DNA from: Nitrospirota bacterium
GTDB lineage: Bacteria > Nitrospirota > Thermodesulfovibrionia > Thermodesulfovibrionales > UBA6898
DNA: 64,000 nucleotides
Assembly (NCBI GenBank): GCA_021811105.1
Contig: JAJZPM010000011.1
Coordinates: 1 to 64,000, forward strand
Reading direction: 5' to 3'
Below, piece after piece: positions 1 through 8,938 of this stretch (positions are counted from its first letter, which is position 1; each line of letters starts with the position of its first letter). Both the position numbers and the translations under genes were made by a program. The notes under the pieces were generated by a model. That model did not search any database. It was given only the letters and a program-made list of their open reading frames with translations, and was not told where the DNA came from.

Positions 1-2
1 TA

Positions 3-131
3 TCTCGTAGTAAGACGGGGTTTTCGGTTCCGGTGAGGGAGTGGATGATCGGGGAGAATGGGGGAAGCGGGGAGAGGGGATTGAGGGGATGGGCAAAGAG
101 GGTGTACAAGAAAATTGTGGACATAAATTAA
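3..131 (+). CDS. asparagine synthase (glutamine-hydrolysing), C-terminal end only
   Basis: The first 129 bases read in one open frame to a TAA stop and give about 42 residues containing KTGFSVPVREWM and ending in AKRVYKKIVDIN. The K-x-GF-x-(V/T)P-x-R-x-W pattern is the usual C-terminal signature of AsnB-type asparagine synthases, which transfer glutamine amide nitrogen to aspartate. Such enzymes are very common inside O-antigen clusters, where they may amidate sugars or act in general metabolism. The rest of the gene lies upstream of the window, so the N-terminal glutaminase domain cannot be assessed. It is missing from the ORF track because it has no start here. The call rests on a short tail and is moderately secure. 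Confidence 0.7.
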   Translation, partial: SRSKTGFSVPVREWMIGENGGSGERGLRGWAKRVYKKIVDIN

Positions 132-152
132 AGTCATGCGAATAGGAACAAA

Positions 153-1466
153 TTGACCTTCCCCAGTTTGTCATTAATTCTCAATCATCCTGTCTGGCAA
201 GACAGCATCGTCAAGCGCATTGGAAAAAATGCGATGTGGTCGTTGTCCGGTGAAGTTATCGGGCGTGGGTCGTCAGTCCTTGCGGGCTTTATGACAGCTA
301 GAATATTGGAGGTTAATGGATTTGGACAACTCGGAATGATAAGGAGTACTATAGGAACTTTTAGCGTCTTTGCCGGGTTTGGTCTTGGTGCCACGGCAAC
401 ACGGTACGTGGCAAAATACCGAAATAGCGATCCCACAAAGGTCGGTGAAATAATCGGCATGTGCAATACGTTTGCGATGATGCTTGGCGTTATCATGGCC
501 ATCTGCCTTTTTGTCTTTTCTTCTTTCTTGGCGCGGACGGCCCTCGCTGCTCCCGAGTTGAGATCTGCTTTGAAAGTGGGCGCAGCTATGCTTTTGTTTG
601 GCTCCATGACTGGGGCTGGAATCGGCACTATTGCCGGCTTTGAGGGCTTTCGCGGGCTTGCGGCGGCTTCAGCAATGGAAGGGATAACTGTGCTGGTGAC
701 AACTATTCCGTTGGCCTACTTGCTGGGGGTCAATGGGGCGGTATTAGCGCTTGTGCTCAGCCAGGTTGTGAAGTTTATCATGGTGAGGAGGATTGCATCG
801 CTGCGATGCCGTGAATTCGGTATTGTTGTTAAGAATCATTGGTTCAAAAAACATTTGTCAGTTATCTGGAACTATTCTTTCCCTGCATTTTTGTGCGGCT
901 TTATGTATGGCCCTGCAATCTGGGTTCTCAACCAGATCGTTGTTAGGCAACCTGCCGGTTACAAAATGCTTGGCATTATGTCGGCAGCCGATCAGTGGAA
1001 AACCTTGATATTGTTTGTCCCTGCTGCCCTGGGAAATGTAACCCTTCCTGTGCTGGCTAACTTGAGAAGTACGCAGATGTCATCTTATAAAAGAACAGTC
1101 TTATTAAATCTGGTTATGCAGGTGGCAATTGCTGTTTGCGTTGCTCTGCCGGTAGCAATTTTCAGTGGACCGTTCGCCAGTTTGTACGGCAAGTCTTTTG
1201 AGGGATTAAATGTGATCATCACAATTTCGTGCGCAACCGCTATAGCCCATACGGTTGGCAATGCTGCCGGCAATGCATTGATGACAGCGGCGACGATATG
1301 GCCTAATTTCCTTCTCAATATGCTCTGGGCCGTGTGTCTGATTGTCTCAGGTTTCTTCCTAATCAGAATATATGGCGTCATGGGCATTGCGCTTTCGTAT
1401 CTTATCGCATATCTTCTTCATGGCTTTGTAATGACATTTTTTGCGCTTCAGCTACACAAGAGGTAA
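153..1466 (+). CDS. oligosaccharide flippase family protein (Wzx-like)
   Basis: A 437-residue, very hydrophobic protein with about twelve predicted membrane segments and the N-terminal pattern MWSLSGEVIGRGSSVLAGF typical of the polysaccharide_synt family in the MOP superfamily. Such proteins flip undecaprenyl-linked oligosaccharide units across the inner membrane before polymerisation or ligation. The length is normal for Wzx. The track start is TTG at 153, with AGGA about six bases upstream. An ATG at 232 would delete roughly 26 residues before the first helix, so the start is uncertain. It lies 21 bases after the asparagine synthase tail and heads the polysaccharide operon. Substrate specificity cannot be read from the sequence. 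Confidence 0.85.
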   Translation: MTFPSLSLILNHPVWQDSIVKRIGKNAMWSLSGEVIGRGSSVLAGFMTARILEVNGFGQLGMIRSTIGTFSVFAGFGLGATATRYVAKYRNSDPTKVGEIIGMCNTFAMMLGVIMAICLFVFSSFLARTALAAPELRSALKVGAAMLLFGSMTGAGIGTIAGFEGFRGLAAASAMEGITVLVTTIPLAYLLGVNGAVLALVLSQVVKFIMVRRIASLRCREFGIVVKNHWFKKHLSVIWNYSFPAFLCGFMYGPAIWVLNQIVVRQPAGYKMLGIMSAADQWKTLILFVPAALGNVTLPVLANLRSTQMSSYKRTVLLNLVMQVAIAVCVALPVAIFSGPFASLYGKSFEGLNVIITISCATAIAHTVGNAAGNALMTAATIWPNFLLNMLWAVCLIVSGFFLIRIYGVMGIALSYLIAYLLHGFVMTFFALQLHKR

Positions 1467-1562
1467 CCAAAATGTGGCCGTTCAAATTGTTGTTGAGGTA
1501 TGCCAACGGTGAGTGAATTCGATTATAAGGTGTATATTACTTCTTCGTAAGAGAGGACATTG

Positions 1563-2240
1563 ATGAAAGAGATTGACATCCATTATTTTACTATGATGGC
1601 CAAGCTTGGGTATGTGAATGAGCCTTTTCTTGAAATAGGTTCACAAAAAGTTCAAGAAGCAGAAGTCCCTAACTTATGTGAAGTTTCCAAGACGTTAGGT
1701 TTAAAAAATGTTGTGGGTGTGGATATGGCGTACGGTGAGGGGGTTGATATTACATTTGACTTTTCCATTCCTAACGATCAGTTCAATGCTGCATGGAAAA
1801 ATGATCTGTTCAATACTGTGGCAATTTTTAATGTCTTGGAGCATACTTATGATCCAATCACTGTTTTAAAAAACGCGTTAGTGTGTGTTAAACCGGGTGG
1901 AACGCTTATAGCATTAGCTCCCACTATATGGTCAATTCACGGCTATCCCAAGGACTATGTTAGGCTTCTTCCCGACTGGTTTGAAGAATTTGGTAAAAGA
2001 AATGACCTTACAATTATGGGTGACACATTTCTTTTTTTGTCTGTATTTGGAATGCAGGATGTCAATATGATGAGGAGCAAGTCTGATATTGTGTTTCCCA
2101 GCTATATAAATTCTGGAAAGGAACAGTCTTTATTTCGTTATTGGACATCGAGGTTTATTCATAAACTATTTAATACATACGGACGTAATCATAATTTTAC
2201 GCACTGTTCAATTGGCTGCACGTTTAGCAAGCAAGAGTAG
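1563..2240 (+). CDS. class I SAM-dependent methyltransferase (type 11)
   Basis: 225 residues from the ATG at 1563, preceded by GAGAGGA at a good distance; the track begins one codon earlier at a TTG. A Rossmann-like methyltransferase core is visible: the acidic strand-end motif VGVDMAYGEGVD, then FNVLEHTYDPITVLKNAL and the post-core VKPGGTLIALAPT. These are normal for methyltransferase type 11 enzymes that bind S-adenosylmethionine. The setting between a flippase and a glycosyltransferase suggests O-methylation of a sugar or capping of the glycan chain, but the acceptor is unknown. Codon use is more AT-rich than in the 17-60 kb part of the window, as is usual for laterally acquired O-antigen genes. 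Confidence 0.8.
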   Translation: MKEIDIHYFTMMAKLGYVNEPFLEIGSQKVQEAEVPNLCEVSKTLGLKNVVGVDMAYGEGVDITFDFSIPNDQFNAAWKNDLFNTVAIFNVLEHTYDPITVLKNALVCVKPGGTLIALAPTIWSIHGYPKDYVRLLPDWFEEFGKRNDLTIMGDTFLFLSVFGMQDVNMMRSKSDIVFPSYINSGKEQSLFRYWTSRFIHKLFNTYGRNHNFTHCSIGCTFSKQE

Positions 2241-2247
2241 AATAAAT

Positions 2248-3207
2248 ATGCTAGTGAATAAGGCGACATCGCTTTCTATTGTGGTCGTTTCCTTCAACTG
2301 TAAAGAACTGCTCATGGGGACTATTCGTTCCGTTATAGAAGGTGATCTTGACGACTATGAAATAATAGTCGTCGAAAATGGCAATGATGGTGGCGCAGAA
2401 TATGTGTCGAGACTATTTCCGATGGTCAAAGTGGTAATGAATGATAAAAATACTGGATTTGCAGCAGCGAATAATAAAGGGTTCCAACTCTCTACCGGCG
2501 ATTATGTACTCTTGCTCAACCCAGATACTATTGTTTTGCCGAACACGATCAACCCGCTGGTTGAGTTCATGAAAAGGAACAAAAAATGCGGGATTTGTGG
2601 TCCGAAGATATTAAATGCCGCTGGTTTTCACGCAACGAATCCATGCTCTGCATTAAGGCCCTCGAAAATGATTTCTGACCTTTTGTTAAAACGGCTGTTG
2701 CGATTGAGAAAAGAGGCCGCCAAGGCTGAAGAATCTTGCAGGTCTGATTTCGTACATGGATCATGCATGTTAATCAGGCGAGCCGTCTATGATTCATTGG
2801 GTGGACTTGATGAACGTCTCTTTATGTACTGTGAAGAATTTGAATTTTCAAACAGGGCTTCTGCTGCCGGATGGGAAACATGGTACGTAAGCGACGCAGA
2901 GGTCATTCATTTGGGAGAGGGGGCAAGCGACGAAAGTCTTCGATGGGCCATTCCCTTGAGATGGCACAGCGCCCTCGCAGTATATGGCAGATACAGGAGT
3001 ACTGGCTGGGTGCTGACCCTGAGGGTTGCGGCAATACTGAATCTGATAGTGGATTTTGTGAGCACGGTCGTGAGCTCTGTTACTGGCAAATTGAGGGGTA
3101 GCTTCTCAAAGCGAATGGAAGGGTTGGGCAGAGCGTTGTTGACCTTGCTTTTGCCCGTGGCGGTTGGGGCGAAGTTTATTCCTAATCCCCAACAAAACTT
3201 AGATTGA
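2248..3207 (+). CDS. glycosyltransferase family 2 (rhamnosyltransferase-like)
   Basis: GT-A fold enzyme of 319 residues from the ATG at 2248. The track extends upstream to a TTG that lies inside the previous gene, which is unlikely. The N-terminus SIVVVSFNCKELL is the usual first strand, and TGFAAANNKGFQLSTGDYVLLLNPDT carries the nucleotide-sugar/metal binding D-x-D-like region. The middle HGSCMLIRRAVYDSLGGLDERLFMYCEEFEF is characteristic of WbbL-type rhamnosyltransferases. The last 70 residues contain two hydrophobic stretches that could associate with the membrane. It transfers a sugar to the growing lipid-linked unit; donor and linkage are not predictable. Its stop overlaps the next start (TGATG), implying translational coupling. 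Confidence 0.85.
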   Translation: MLVNKATSLSIVVVSFNCKELLMGTIRSVIEGDLDDYEIIVVENGNDGGAEYVSRLFPMVKVVMNDKNTGFAAANNKGFQLSTGDYVLLLNPDTIVLPNTINPLVEFMKRNKKCGICGPKILNAAGFHATNPCSALRPSKMISDLLLKRLLRLRKEAAKAEESCRSDFVHGSCMLIRRAVYDSLGGLDERLFMYCEEFEFSNRASAAGWETWYVSDAEVIHLGEGASDESLRWAIPLRWHSALAVYGRYRSTGWVLTLRVAAILNLIVDFVSTVVSSVTGKLRGSFSKRMEGLGRALLTLLLPVAVGAKFIPNPQQNLD

Positions 3208-3836
3208 TGCGAGGAATATTCGGCAGATTACTAGGTGCTGTAAAGAAATACCGGTATAGGGTGTTATTAATCATTTATTTAAAGGCTTTAAGAACAATGC
3301 TTTATAAATGCTATTGGTTAATTTATTGGCTGAGAGTTCAGCATATCGATAGGTCAGTTCTTATCTGGGGATTTCCCATGATAGAAACCCCTTATTCAAA
3401 AATCTCTATAGGGGCTGGTGCCTCTATTGGTCCGAATGTAACCATTGCGGTGGCGGCGGATGGCCACTTGACTGTCGGAGCACATTCAGCCCTCACGAGA
3501 AACATAGTGATAGGATGCAATAGCGCTATCACTATCGGGGATGACGTTTTGGTAGGTGAGTTCGTGACTATAAGAGACATGAGGCATAGGTTCGACAGGG
3601 TTGATATCCCAATTTCGAGGCAGGGTGAAATCTCAGAAGCGATCTTTATAGAAGACGATGTATGGATCGGGAGAGGCAGCATTATCATGGGGGGGGTTAC
3701 AATAGGTCGCGGTGCTATAATCGCCGCTAATAGCGTAGTAAATGACAATGTTGAACCTTATGCAGTCGTAGCTGGTGCACCTGCAAAACTGATTAAATAT
3801 AGGCTTGATAATAGTGCAATTCAAACAAAGTCATAG
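3207..3836 (+). CDS. left-handed beta-helix acyltransferase (hexapeptide repeat family)
   Basis: 209 residues from the ATG that overlaps the preceding TGA. The track starts one codon earlier at TTG. From about residue 65 onward there are repeated hexapeptide units, for example IEDDVWIGRGSIIMGGVTIG, ending with the family hallmark VVAGAPAKLIKY. A His in RDMRHRFD is in the position of the catalytic base of the maltose/galactoside acetyltransferase group. These enzymes are trimers that move an acetyl group from acetyl-CoA to a sugar hydroxyl or amine. WcaF-like proteins in colanic acid clusters are close analogues. In this operon it probably O-acetylates the glycan unit; the exact acceptor is unknown. 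Confidence 0.85.
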   Translation: MRGIFGRLLGAVKKYRYRVLLIIYLKALRTMLYKCYWLIYWLRVQHIDRSVLIWGFPMIETPYSKISIGAGASIGPNVTIAVAADGHLTVGAHSALTRNIVIGCNSAITIGDDVLVGEFVTIRDMRHRFDRVDIPISRQGEISEAIFIEDDVWIGRGSIIMGGVTIGRGAIIAANSVVNDNVEPYAVVAGAPAKLIKYRLDNSAIQTKS

Positions 3837-4569
3837 AATTTATCATTCTTATGCATCTACACATACTGGCCAGCAGTATGGTGACCTGCTGCTCTATAAA
3901 AATAGTCTCAAAGTTTTTGATTGGAGACTGAAAGGGCTATTGCCTGAAGACAGGGATGCCCGATGCCTTGATATTGCCTGCGGTGCGGGCATGTTTCTGA
4001 ATTATCTGAAGGAGAGAGGTTATAGAAATATCACAGGTGTGGACATAAGCTCTGAGCAGGTGGCCCTTGCCAAACAGGTCTGCGATAACGTGTCTGAATG
4101 CGATTTCAATAACTTTTTGACTGACGAAAGAAAGTTCGAGCTTATTACCATATTTTCTTTCATAGAACATCTTACCAGGGACGAGGCGATGGAGTTGCTT
4201 GATAATGTTCATCGGGCGTTGGCCCCAGGCGGTCGCGTCATTCTAATAACGCCGAACGCAGACAGCCCTTTTGCGTCGCATATGCGTTATGGAGATGTCA
4301 CCCATGAAGTAATATATAACCAGAGCTCGCTGTCATCTCTTCTGCGAGCCTGTGGTTTCACAAATTGCAGGGCCTTTGAGACTGGCCCCGTCCCTCATGG
4401 CCTAAAAAGCGGCATTAGATGGGCATTGTGGAAAATCATTTCGGGCGGTCTGAAGGCATACCGTCTCATCGAGGGCGGCAGTTCAAATGGGTGGATATTC
4501 ACAACGGAGTTTATTATGGTGGCTGACAAATTTGCCGGTAGCCCTTCAAACATTACAGAAAGATTTTAA
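3814..4569 (+). CDS. class I SAM-dependent methyltransferase
   Basis: A methyltransferase core is clear: CLDIACGAGMFLNYL is motif I for SAM binding, GVDISSEQVALAKQV motif II, and FSFIEHL with LAPGGRVILITPN the later core strands. The start is uncertain: both the track TTG at 3805 and a GTG at 3814 lie inside the 3' end of the acyltransferase gene, so the genes overlap by about 23-32 bases whichever is used. The C-terminal part after residue 190 is less conserved and probably forms the acceptor site. Flanked by an acyltransferase and an FkbM methyltransferase, it is likely to modify the same glycan. The target atom cannot be inferred. Confidence 0.78.
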   Translation: MQFKQSHRIYHSYASTHTGQQYGDLLLYKNSLKVFDWRLKGLLPEDRDARCLDIACGAGMFLNYLKERGYRNITGVDISSEQVALAKQVCDNVSECDFNNFLTDERKFELITIFSFIEHLTRDEAMELLDNVHRALAPGGRVILITPNADSPFASHMRYGDVTHEVIYNQSSLSSLLRACGFTNCRAFETGPVPHGLKSGIRWALWKIISGGLKAYRLIEGGSSNGWIFTTEFIMVADKFAGSPSNITERF

Positions 4570-4583
4570 AGGGAGTAATTAAA

Positions 4584-5480
4584 ATGACAATTATAAAGAC
4601 CTTGCGTTCTATTATTAGTCATCCGTTGAATAGGCATCGACAGATAGAGGCAATCAGGCGATGGTTGCAATGGCAGATAGGAAGTCGGTGCTTGCCTGGC
4701 GATTGTATGTTGAAGTGGGTCAATGAGTCATTACTTATTGTAAAGAAAGGGATGACTGGTGCCACAGGCAACATATATACTGGCTTGCTTGAATTTGAGG
4801 ATATGTCTTTCCTATTGCATATGCTACGCCAAAATGATTTATTTGTAGATGTAGGTGCAAATGTTGGCGTATATACTATTTTGTGCGGCGCAGTTGCTAG
4901 GGCAAAGTGTATTAGCATTGAACCAATCCCAGCTACCTTTGACTATCTTTGGAAGAATATAATTGTTAATGAAATTAATGACTTAACTACTGCTCATAAT
5001 ATCGGCGTAAGTAGTAAAGAACAAGTGCTTACATTCACTGAGGATTTAGGTCCGATGAATCGTGTTATTACCGTTGGGACAACTTATCCTCCAATGAACA
5101 CCGTTGAAGTTAAAGTTAAGTCTCTTGATGAAATCATTGGTGAGTCGCAACCGAGCTTAATCAAGATCGATGTCGAGGGATTGGAGACAGAGGTTATCGC
5201 AGGGGCTCATAACGTGATGTCAAGGGCATCACTGCATGCCGTTATCATGGAACTCAACGGTAGCGGTACTTATTATGGCTACGATGAGACAAAACTTCGA
5301 AACAAGATGAGCGGCTATGGTTTTGCGCCTTTCAGATATTCGCCATTTGACCGTCTATTAATCCCGACCAGTGGCATGAAAAATCAATCAGGTAATACGC
5401 TTTATATTAAGAATCTTGATTACGTCAGAGAGCGATTGATCAAAGCAGGTGCTTTTCGTATAAATGGTCTTTCAATATAA
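4584..5480 (+). CDS. FkbM family methyltransferase
   Basis: 298 residues starting at an ATG with AGGGAG upstream. The diagnostic FkbM features are the SAM-binding loop FVDVGANVGVYTILCG and the later SLIKIDVEGLETEVIAGA, which is highly conserved in this family. FkbM was first described as an O-methyltransferase of the FK506 macrolide, and relatives are abundant in O-antigen and capsule clusters, where they O-methylate sugars. Length is normal. The gene is notably AT-rich, with many TTA and ATA codons, unlike the GC-richer genes after 17 kb. This supports separate acquisition of the O-antigen block. The sugar acceptor is unknown. Confidence 0.85.
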   Translation: MTIIKTLRSIISHPLNRHRQIEAIRRWLQWQIGSRCLPGDCMLKWVNESLLIVKKGMTGATGNIYTGLLEFEDMSFLLHMLRQNDLFVDVGANVGVYTILCGAVARAKCISIEPIPATFDYLWKNIIVNEINDLTTAHNIGVSSKEQVLTFTEDLGPMNRVITVGTTYPPMNTVEVKVKSLDEIIGESQPSLIKIDVEGLETEVIAGAHNVMSRASLHAVIMELNGSGTYYGYDETKLRNKMSGYGFAPFRYSPFDRLLIPTSGMKNQSGNTLYIKNLDYVRERLIKAGAFRINGLSI

Positions 5481-5523
5481 GAAAATAATTATTATTTATT
5501 CTTCCCATCCATGAGTAAAAATT

Positions 5524-6600
5524 ATGCAGAATGACTATTATGCGTTGCTTTGCTTAAATAATTTGGGCGATGGAGTGATGATCGCTGCATGCATAACTGC
5601 ATTGGCTGATCACATGCCTCGTAAACAATGGGTATTAGTTGCTAAGCCGTCAGTGTGCGAATTGTATAAGCACGATAAGAGGATCGCAGCATTTATTCCG
5701 TATACTTGCAGTTGGTTCCCTGGGGTATCAGGAGTTAGTGATGGTATGCACGGGTTCTGGAGGACGGTAGGCCGTTTGCGCGCATTTAAATGTGCTGCAG
5801 CACTCAACACGGTAAGTGACACAAGATCGAATCTCTTGGTTCGACTTGCTGGAATTAAGAAACTCATTTCTGCATACGGGCGCCATGGCCACTGGTTATC
5901 AAGTGATGTAGTGGGTTATGAAATAAGGTATCAGCACGAAGTTGAACGACACCTAGAGATGGCTGCACGACTGGTCGGACAGCCTCTCGCCCCTCTCCAT
6001 CTTGATATTCGCATTTCTCTTGAAGACGAACAATCCGCTGATATTTTGATTCATGAAATGGGCGACGATAATTCGTTGATAGCAGCAATTCATCCGGGAG
6101 CAAATGTTGATTTTAAAGAATGGCCGCTTAACCATTTCGCAGCAGTAGGAAGATTCTTGGTTCAGGAAAAGAAATGTAAAGTTCTTGTCTTGGGAGCGCC
6201 AGGGCGTGAAGAAGGGTTAGCGGCGGAGTTGATAGGGAAGATTGGCAGCGGTGCATATAATCTTGCTGGCAAGACTCCTGTCAGGACTCTCTTGGCGTTA
6301 CTGAAAAGATGCGCTTTATACATTGGAAACGATTCAGGTCCTACGCATCTTGCTGCTGCCGCGGCATGTCCGACCGTTGCCATCTTCGGTGCCACAAATC
6401 CCTACCGTTTCGGTCCGTATCTTGCTGAGGATTCTAAACGAATAATCCGCTCGCCGCTCTTCAATTTTGACGCTATTGGCAAAGCACGGGAAAGCGGCAA
6501 GGGCATGCTCGATGCGGTGACGGTCGAAATGGTGACTACTGCCATTGATGAATTGTGGGAAAAAGTTACTGAACGGCATGCATTAAAAGAAGCTAGATAA
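5524..6600 (+). CDS. glycosyltransferase family 9 (heptosyltransferase-like)
   Basis: 358 residues with the GT-B organisation of ADP-heptose:LPS heptosyltransferases. The N-terminal motif LCLNNLGDGVMIAACITAL corresponds to the G-D-x-(V/L)-x-x-T/A region. The C-terminal half has AAIHPGANVDFKEWPLNHFA followed by the donor-binding YIGNDSGPTHLAAAAACPTVAIFG, a strong GT9 signature. Members add heptose to the lipopolysaccharide inner core, but many O-antigen loci contain GT9 proteins that use other donors. No heptose biosynthesis genes are present in the window, so the donor is open. The start ATG has no convincing Shine-Dalgarno sequence and follows a 43-base AT-rich gap. Confidence 0.85.
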   Translation: MQNDYYALLCLNNLGDGVMIAACITALADHMPRKQWVLVAKPSVCELYKHDKRIAAFIPYTCSWFPGVSGVSDGMHGFWRTVGRLRAFKCAAALNTVSDTRSNLLVRLAGIKKLISAYGRHGHWLSSDVVGYEIRYQHEVERHLEMAARLVGQPLAPLHLDIRISLEDEQSADILIHEMGDDNSLIAAIHPGANVDFKEWPLNHFAAVGRFLVQEKKCKVLVLGAPGREEGLAAELIGKIGSGAYNLAGKTPVRTLLALLKRCALYIGNDSGPTHLAAAAACPTVAIFGATNPYRFGPYLAEDSKRIIRSPLFNFDAIGKARESGKGMLDAVTVEMVTTAIDELWEKVTERHALKEAR

Positions 6601-6614
6601 AAACAACCACAGCC

Positions 6615-7862
6615 ATGTCCAAGATTGGTAAATATATCAGAAATAATTTCTTTGCACTATTTGTCTCCGCTCTTTGGCTATTCCCAGTCACTTTTTTCGG
6701 TTACTGGACTGCGCCTGTGGGAACGGAATTATTTGCTAATTTGCGATATCCCGTTATTGCGCTGGCATTGCTTGCGCTTATGTTTCGGGGATTTAACGCG
6801 ATAAATTGGCGGTTGTTGCTTTTCTTGCTTGTTGCCTTCGTTGCCTCTTTTCTCAGTGGCGACAACATATATTCGTTGGTGAAGATGGGCGGTCTTGCGG
6901 TCATAGTTGCAGCATTCAGCCCATTAATACGGTCCGACGCGGCGAGGATCATGAGAGACGGTCTATGGCGGAATCTCTGCTGGAGCACTGTCCTGATTAC
7001 ATTGCTATCGATTGTCTGGAAAATTGGCGGACTTCCAGGCCCGGTTTTGTATACGAAGGAAGGGTTCCCGGGCATCACCACCCATGCAATGTTGTTCGGG
7101 CCACTTGCAGGAATTGCGACGCTGTTTCTTTTTTCGAAATCATTATCCCAAAAAAAATACTGGCTCTTAACTGTGGTCATAATTTGTTTTTTTGCGACTT
7201 TTGCATCTTCGTCAAGAGCGGCGATTGGGGGAACGATAATCGGCACTGTTGTTATTCTTTTGATGGCACTCAAGCAAGGAAAATTGGTGACATGGCTTCG
7301 GATATTGTCGCCGGTTGTCTTTGTGTTCATTCTGTATATGATGGTTAACCCTGCAAGGGAAACTACCTATAATCTTTTGGAGATCCAAGACCTGCAAAAG
7401 AAAGGCTTAGTCAACACGAGAGAGGGTCGCTGGGATTTGCGCATTGAGGAGTTCAAAGAAAGCCCGATCATTGGATTGGGCATAGGGATGTCCAGCGTAT
7501 ACAGGGAAGCATTGACTGAGGGGTTCGGTAGCGGGTATACAACTACTGTCGAGCCGGGTTCCGCCTATTTAGTTGTCTTATCTATGACAGGCGCAGCAGG
7601 TGCTCTAAGCCTTCTTTTAGTGATAGGAGTCGAACTGGATGGCTTAAGAAAGAAATGGGGCAAGATCCCCGTTGAAAGAAAATATCAAATCGCAGGGATC
7701 GGCTCATTACTTTTTGTGCACGGTATCGCCGAGGGCTGGATTTACAGTGCGGGAGTAGTTTTATGCCTTTTCTTCTGGCTTTGGTTGGGTATTGTTCGAG
7801 ATAGTTCAGATTCTGTTCTTCTTCAGGAGAACCGGCTGCGAAAATGGAAGGTGACGCTATGA
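6615..7862 (+). CDS. O-antigen ligase/polymerase family protein (Wzy_C domain)
   Basis: 415 residues with about ten to eleven hydrophobic segments and a large periplasmic loop in the last third. In that loop GRWDLRIEEFKESPIIGLGIGMSS resembles the Wzy_C region of WaaL ligases and Wzy polymerases, where conserved Arg and His residues handle the undecaprenyl pyrophosphate donor. The family joins or polymerises O-units at the periplasmic face of the inner membrane. Sequence alone does not separate ligase from polymerase. A second member is encoded at about 40.6-41.9 kb. Its stop overlaps the next ATG (ATGA), so translation of the downstream glycosyltransferase is probably coupled. Confidence 0.82.
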   Translation: MSKIGKYIRNNFFALFVSALWLFPVTFFGYWTAPVGTELFANLRYPVIALALLALMFRGFNAINWRLLLFLLVAFVASFLSGDNIYSLVKMGGLAVIVAAFSPLIRSDAARIMRDGLWRNLCWSTVLITLLSIVWKIGGLPGPVLYTKEGFPGITTHAMLFGPLAGIATLFLFSKSLSQKKYWLLTVVIICFFATFASSSRAAIGGTIIGTVVILLMALKQGKLVTWLRILSPVVFVFILYMMVNPARETTYNLLEIQDLQKKGLVNTREGRWDLRIEEFKESPIIGLGIGMSSVYREALTEGFGSGYTTTVEPGSAYLVVLSMTGAAGALSLLLVIGVELDGLRKKWGKIPVERKYQIAGIGSLLFVHGIAEGWIYSAGVVLCLFFWLWLGIVRDSSDSVLLQENRLRKWKVTL

Positions 7863-8935
7863 GAAGGGCGATATTGCTGACGTCGATGCCTTCACCTTAC
7901 ATGGTCGAGTTGATAGAGGCCGTCAATGCTACTGGCAGGTGGCAACTCATTCCCCTTTATGAAAACCGTAGCTCACAGGGAAGACGCTGGAGTCATTCTC
8001 ATCTGAATCACGAGCATGTTTTTCTGGATGAAAAAGAATGTAAGGCCGTGGCCCCATATATAAAAGCAGCGGATCTGGTTGTAATAGGGCACCTTTGGGG
8101 TGAGGCATGCAGTGCCGTGCTGAAACAACAGATGAGGTATTCAAAACCATTCGTTTTTTGGGGAGAACGCCCCGGTGCCGTGAGAAGGAGTCTTATTGCG
8201 AATGCAATTAGGCCCTTGCTTATATCTCGTCGTTTCAGTCATGCAAAAGCGGTCTGGGGCATAGGCGAGTGGGCAGTGAAGGAGTACAAAAGGTGCCTTC
8301 CTTCGGTCGAGGTATTTGCGAATATGCCTTACGCATCAAATCTTGAACCATATTTCAATATACCGCGCGATGATGAGCAGTCAGAGGGGCGTCCTGTGCG
8401 ATTTCTTTATAGCGGATCACTTATACATAGGAAGGGCGTTGACTTGCTGATGCCTGCATTCTTGAAACTGGTAAAGGAGGGACATAAGGCAAGACTTACA
8501 TTGATGGGGCACGGAGAACTCGAAAATAGGCTGATATCCATGATCCCGCAGGAATACAAGGGACAGATAAATTTCATAGGCTTCAAAGAGTGGCACGAAC
8601 TGCCGTCAGTTTATGCACAACATGACATCCTTGTGGCTCCTTCGAGATATGATGGCTGGGGTCTAATTGTGGTTGAAGGCCTTGCCTCGGGCATGCCGGT
8701 GATTGCGACGGACATGATGGGCGCGACCATAGATTTTGTCAAGCAAGGCGAAAACGGATGGGTAGCACTCGCTGGTGATGGGGACGCGCTTTATAACATA
8801 TTGAAGGAAGCCGTGAACGCGGTTCTTCCGCGCATGAGAATGAAAGCGAGGGCGTCCGTCGAATGCTGGACTCTCGACAAGGCCGCGGGTCGCTGGTGCG
8901 AATTGGCGGATACGGTTCTTACGAAGGCAATTTGA
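7859..8935 (+). CDS. glycosyltransferase family 4
   Basis: GT-B enzyme. The ATG at 7859 is preferred over the track start 7844 because GGAAGGTG sits just upstream of it and it forms an ATGA overlap with the ligase stop. That gives 358 residues. The C-terminal donor domain starts near RFLYSGSLIHRKGVDLLMPAFL and contains LVAPSRYDGWGLIVVEGLASGMPVIAT, the E-x7-E pattern typical of GT4 retaining glycosyltransferases. Donor and acceptor are not predictable. It forms part of a run of five adjacent glycosyltransferase or ligase genes with almost no spacers, consistent with one operon making one repeating unit. Confidence 0.85.
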   Translation: MRRAILLTSMPSPYMVELIEAVNATGRWQLIPLYENRSSQGRRWSHSHLNHEHVFLDEKECKAVAPYIKAADLVVIGHLWGEACSAVLKQQMRYSKPFVFWGERPGAVRRSLIANAIRPLLISRRFSHAKAVWGIGEWAVKEYKRCLPSVEVFANMPYASNLEPYFNIPRDDEQSEGRPVRFLYSGSLIHRKGVDLLMPAFLKLVKEGHKARLTLMGHGELENRLISMIPQEYKGQINFIGFKEWHELPSVYAQHDILVAPSRYDGWGLIVVEGLASGMPVIATDMMGATIDFVKQGENGWVALAGDGDALYNILKEAVNAVLPRMRMKARASVECWTLDKAAGRWCELADTVLTKAI

Positions 8936-8938
8936 TCC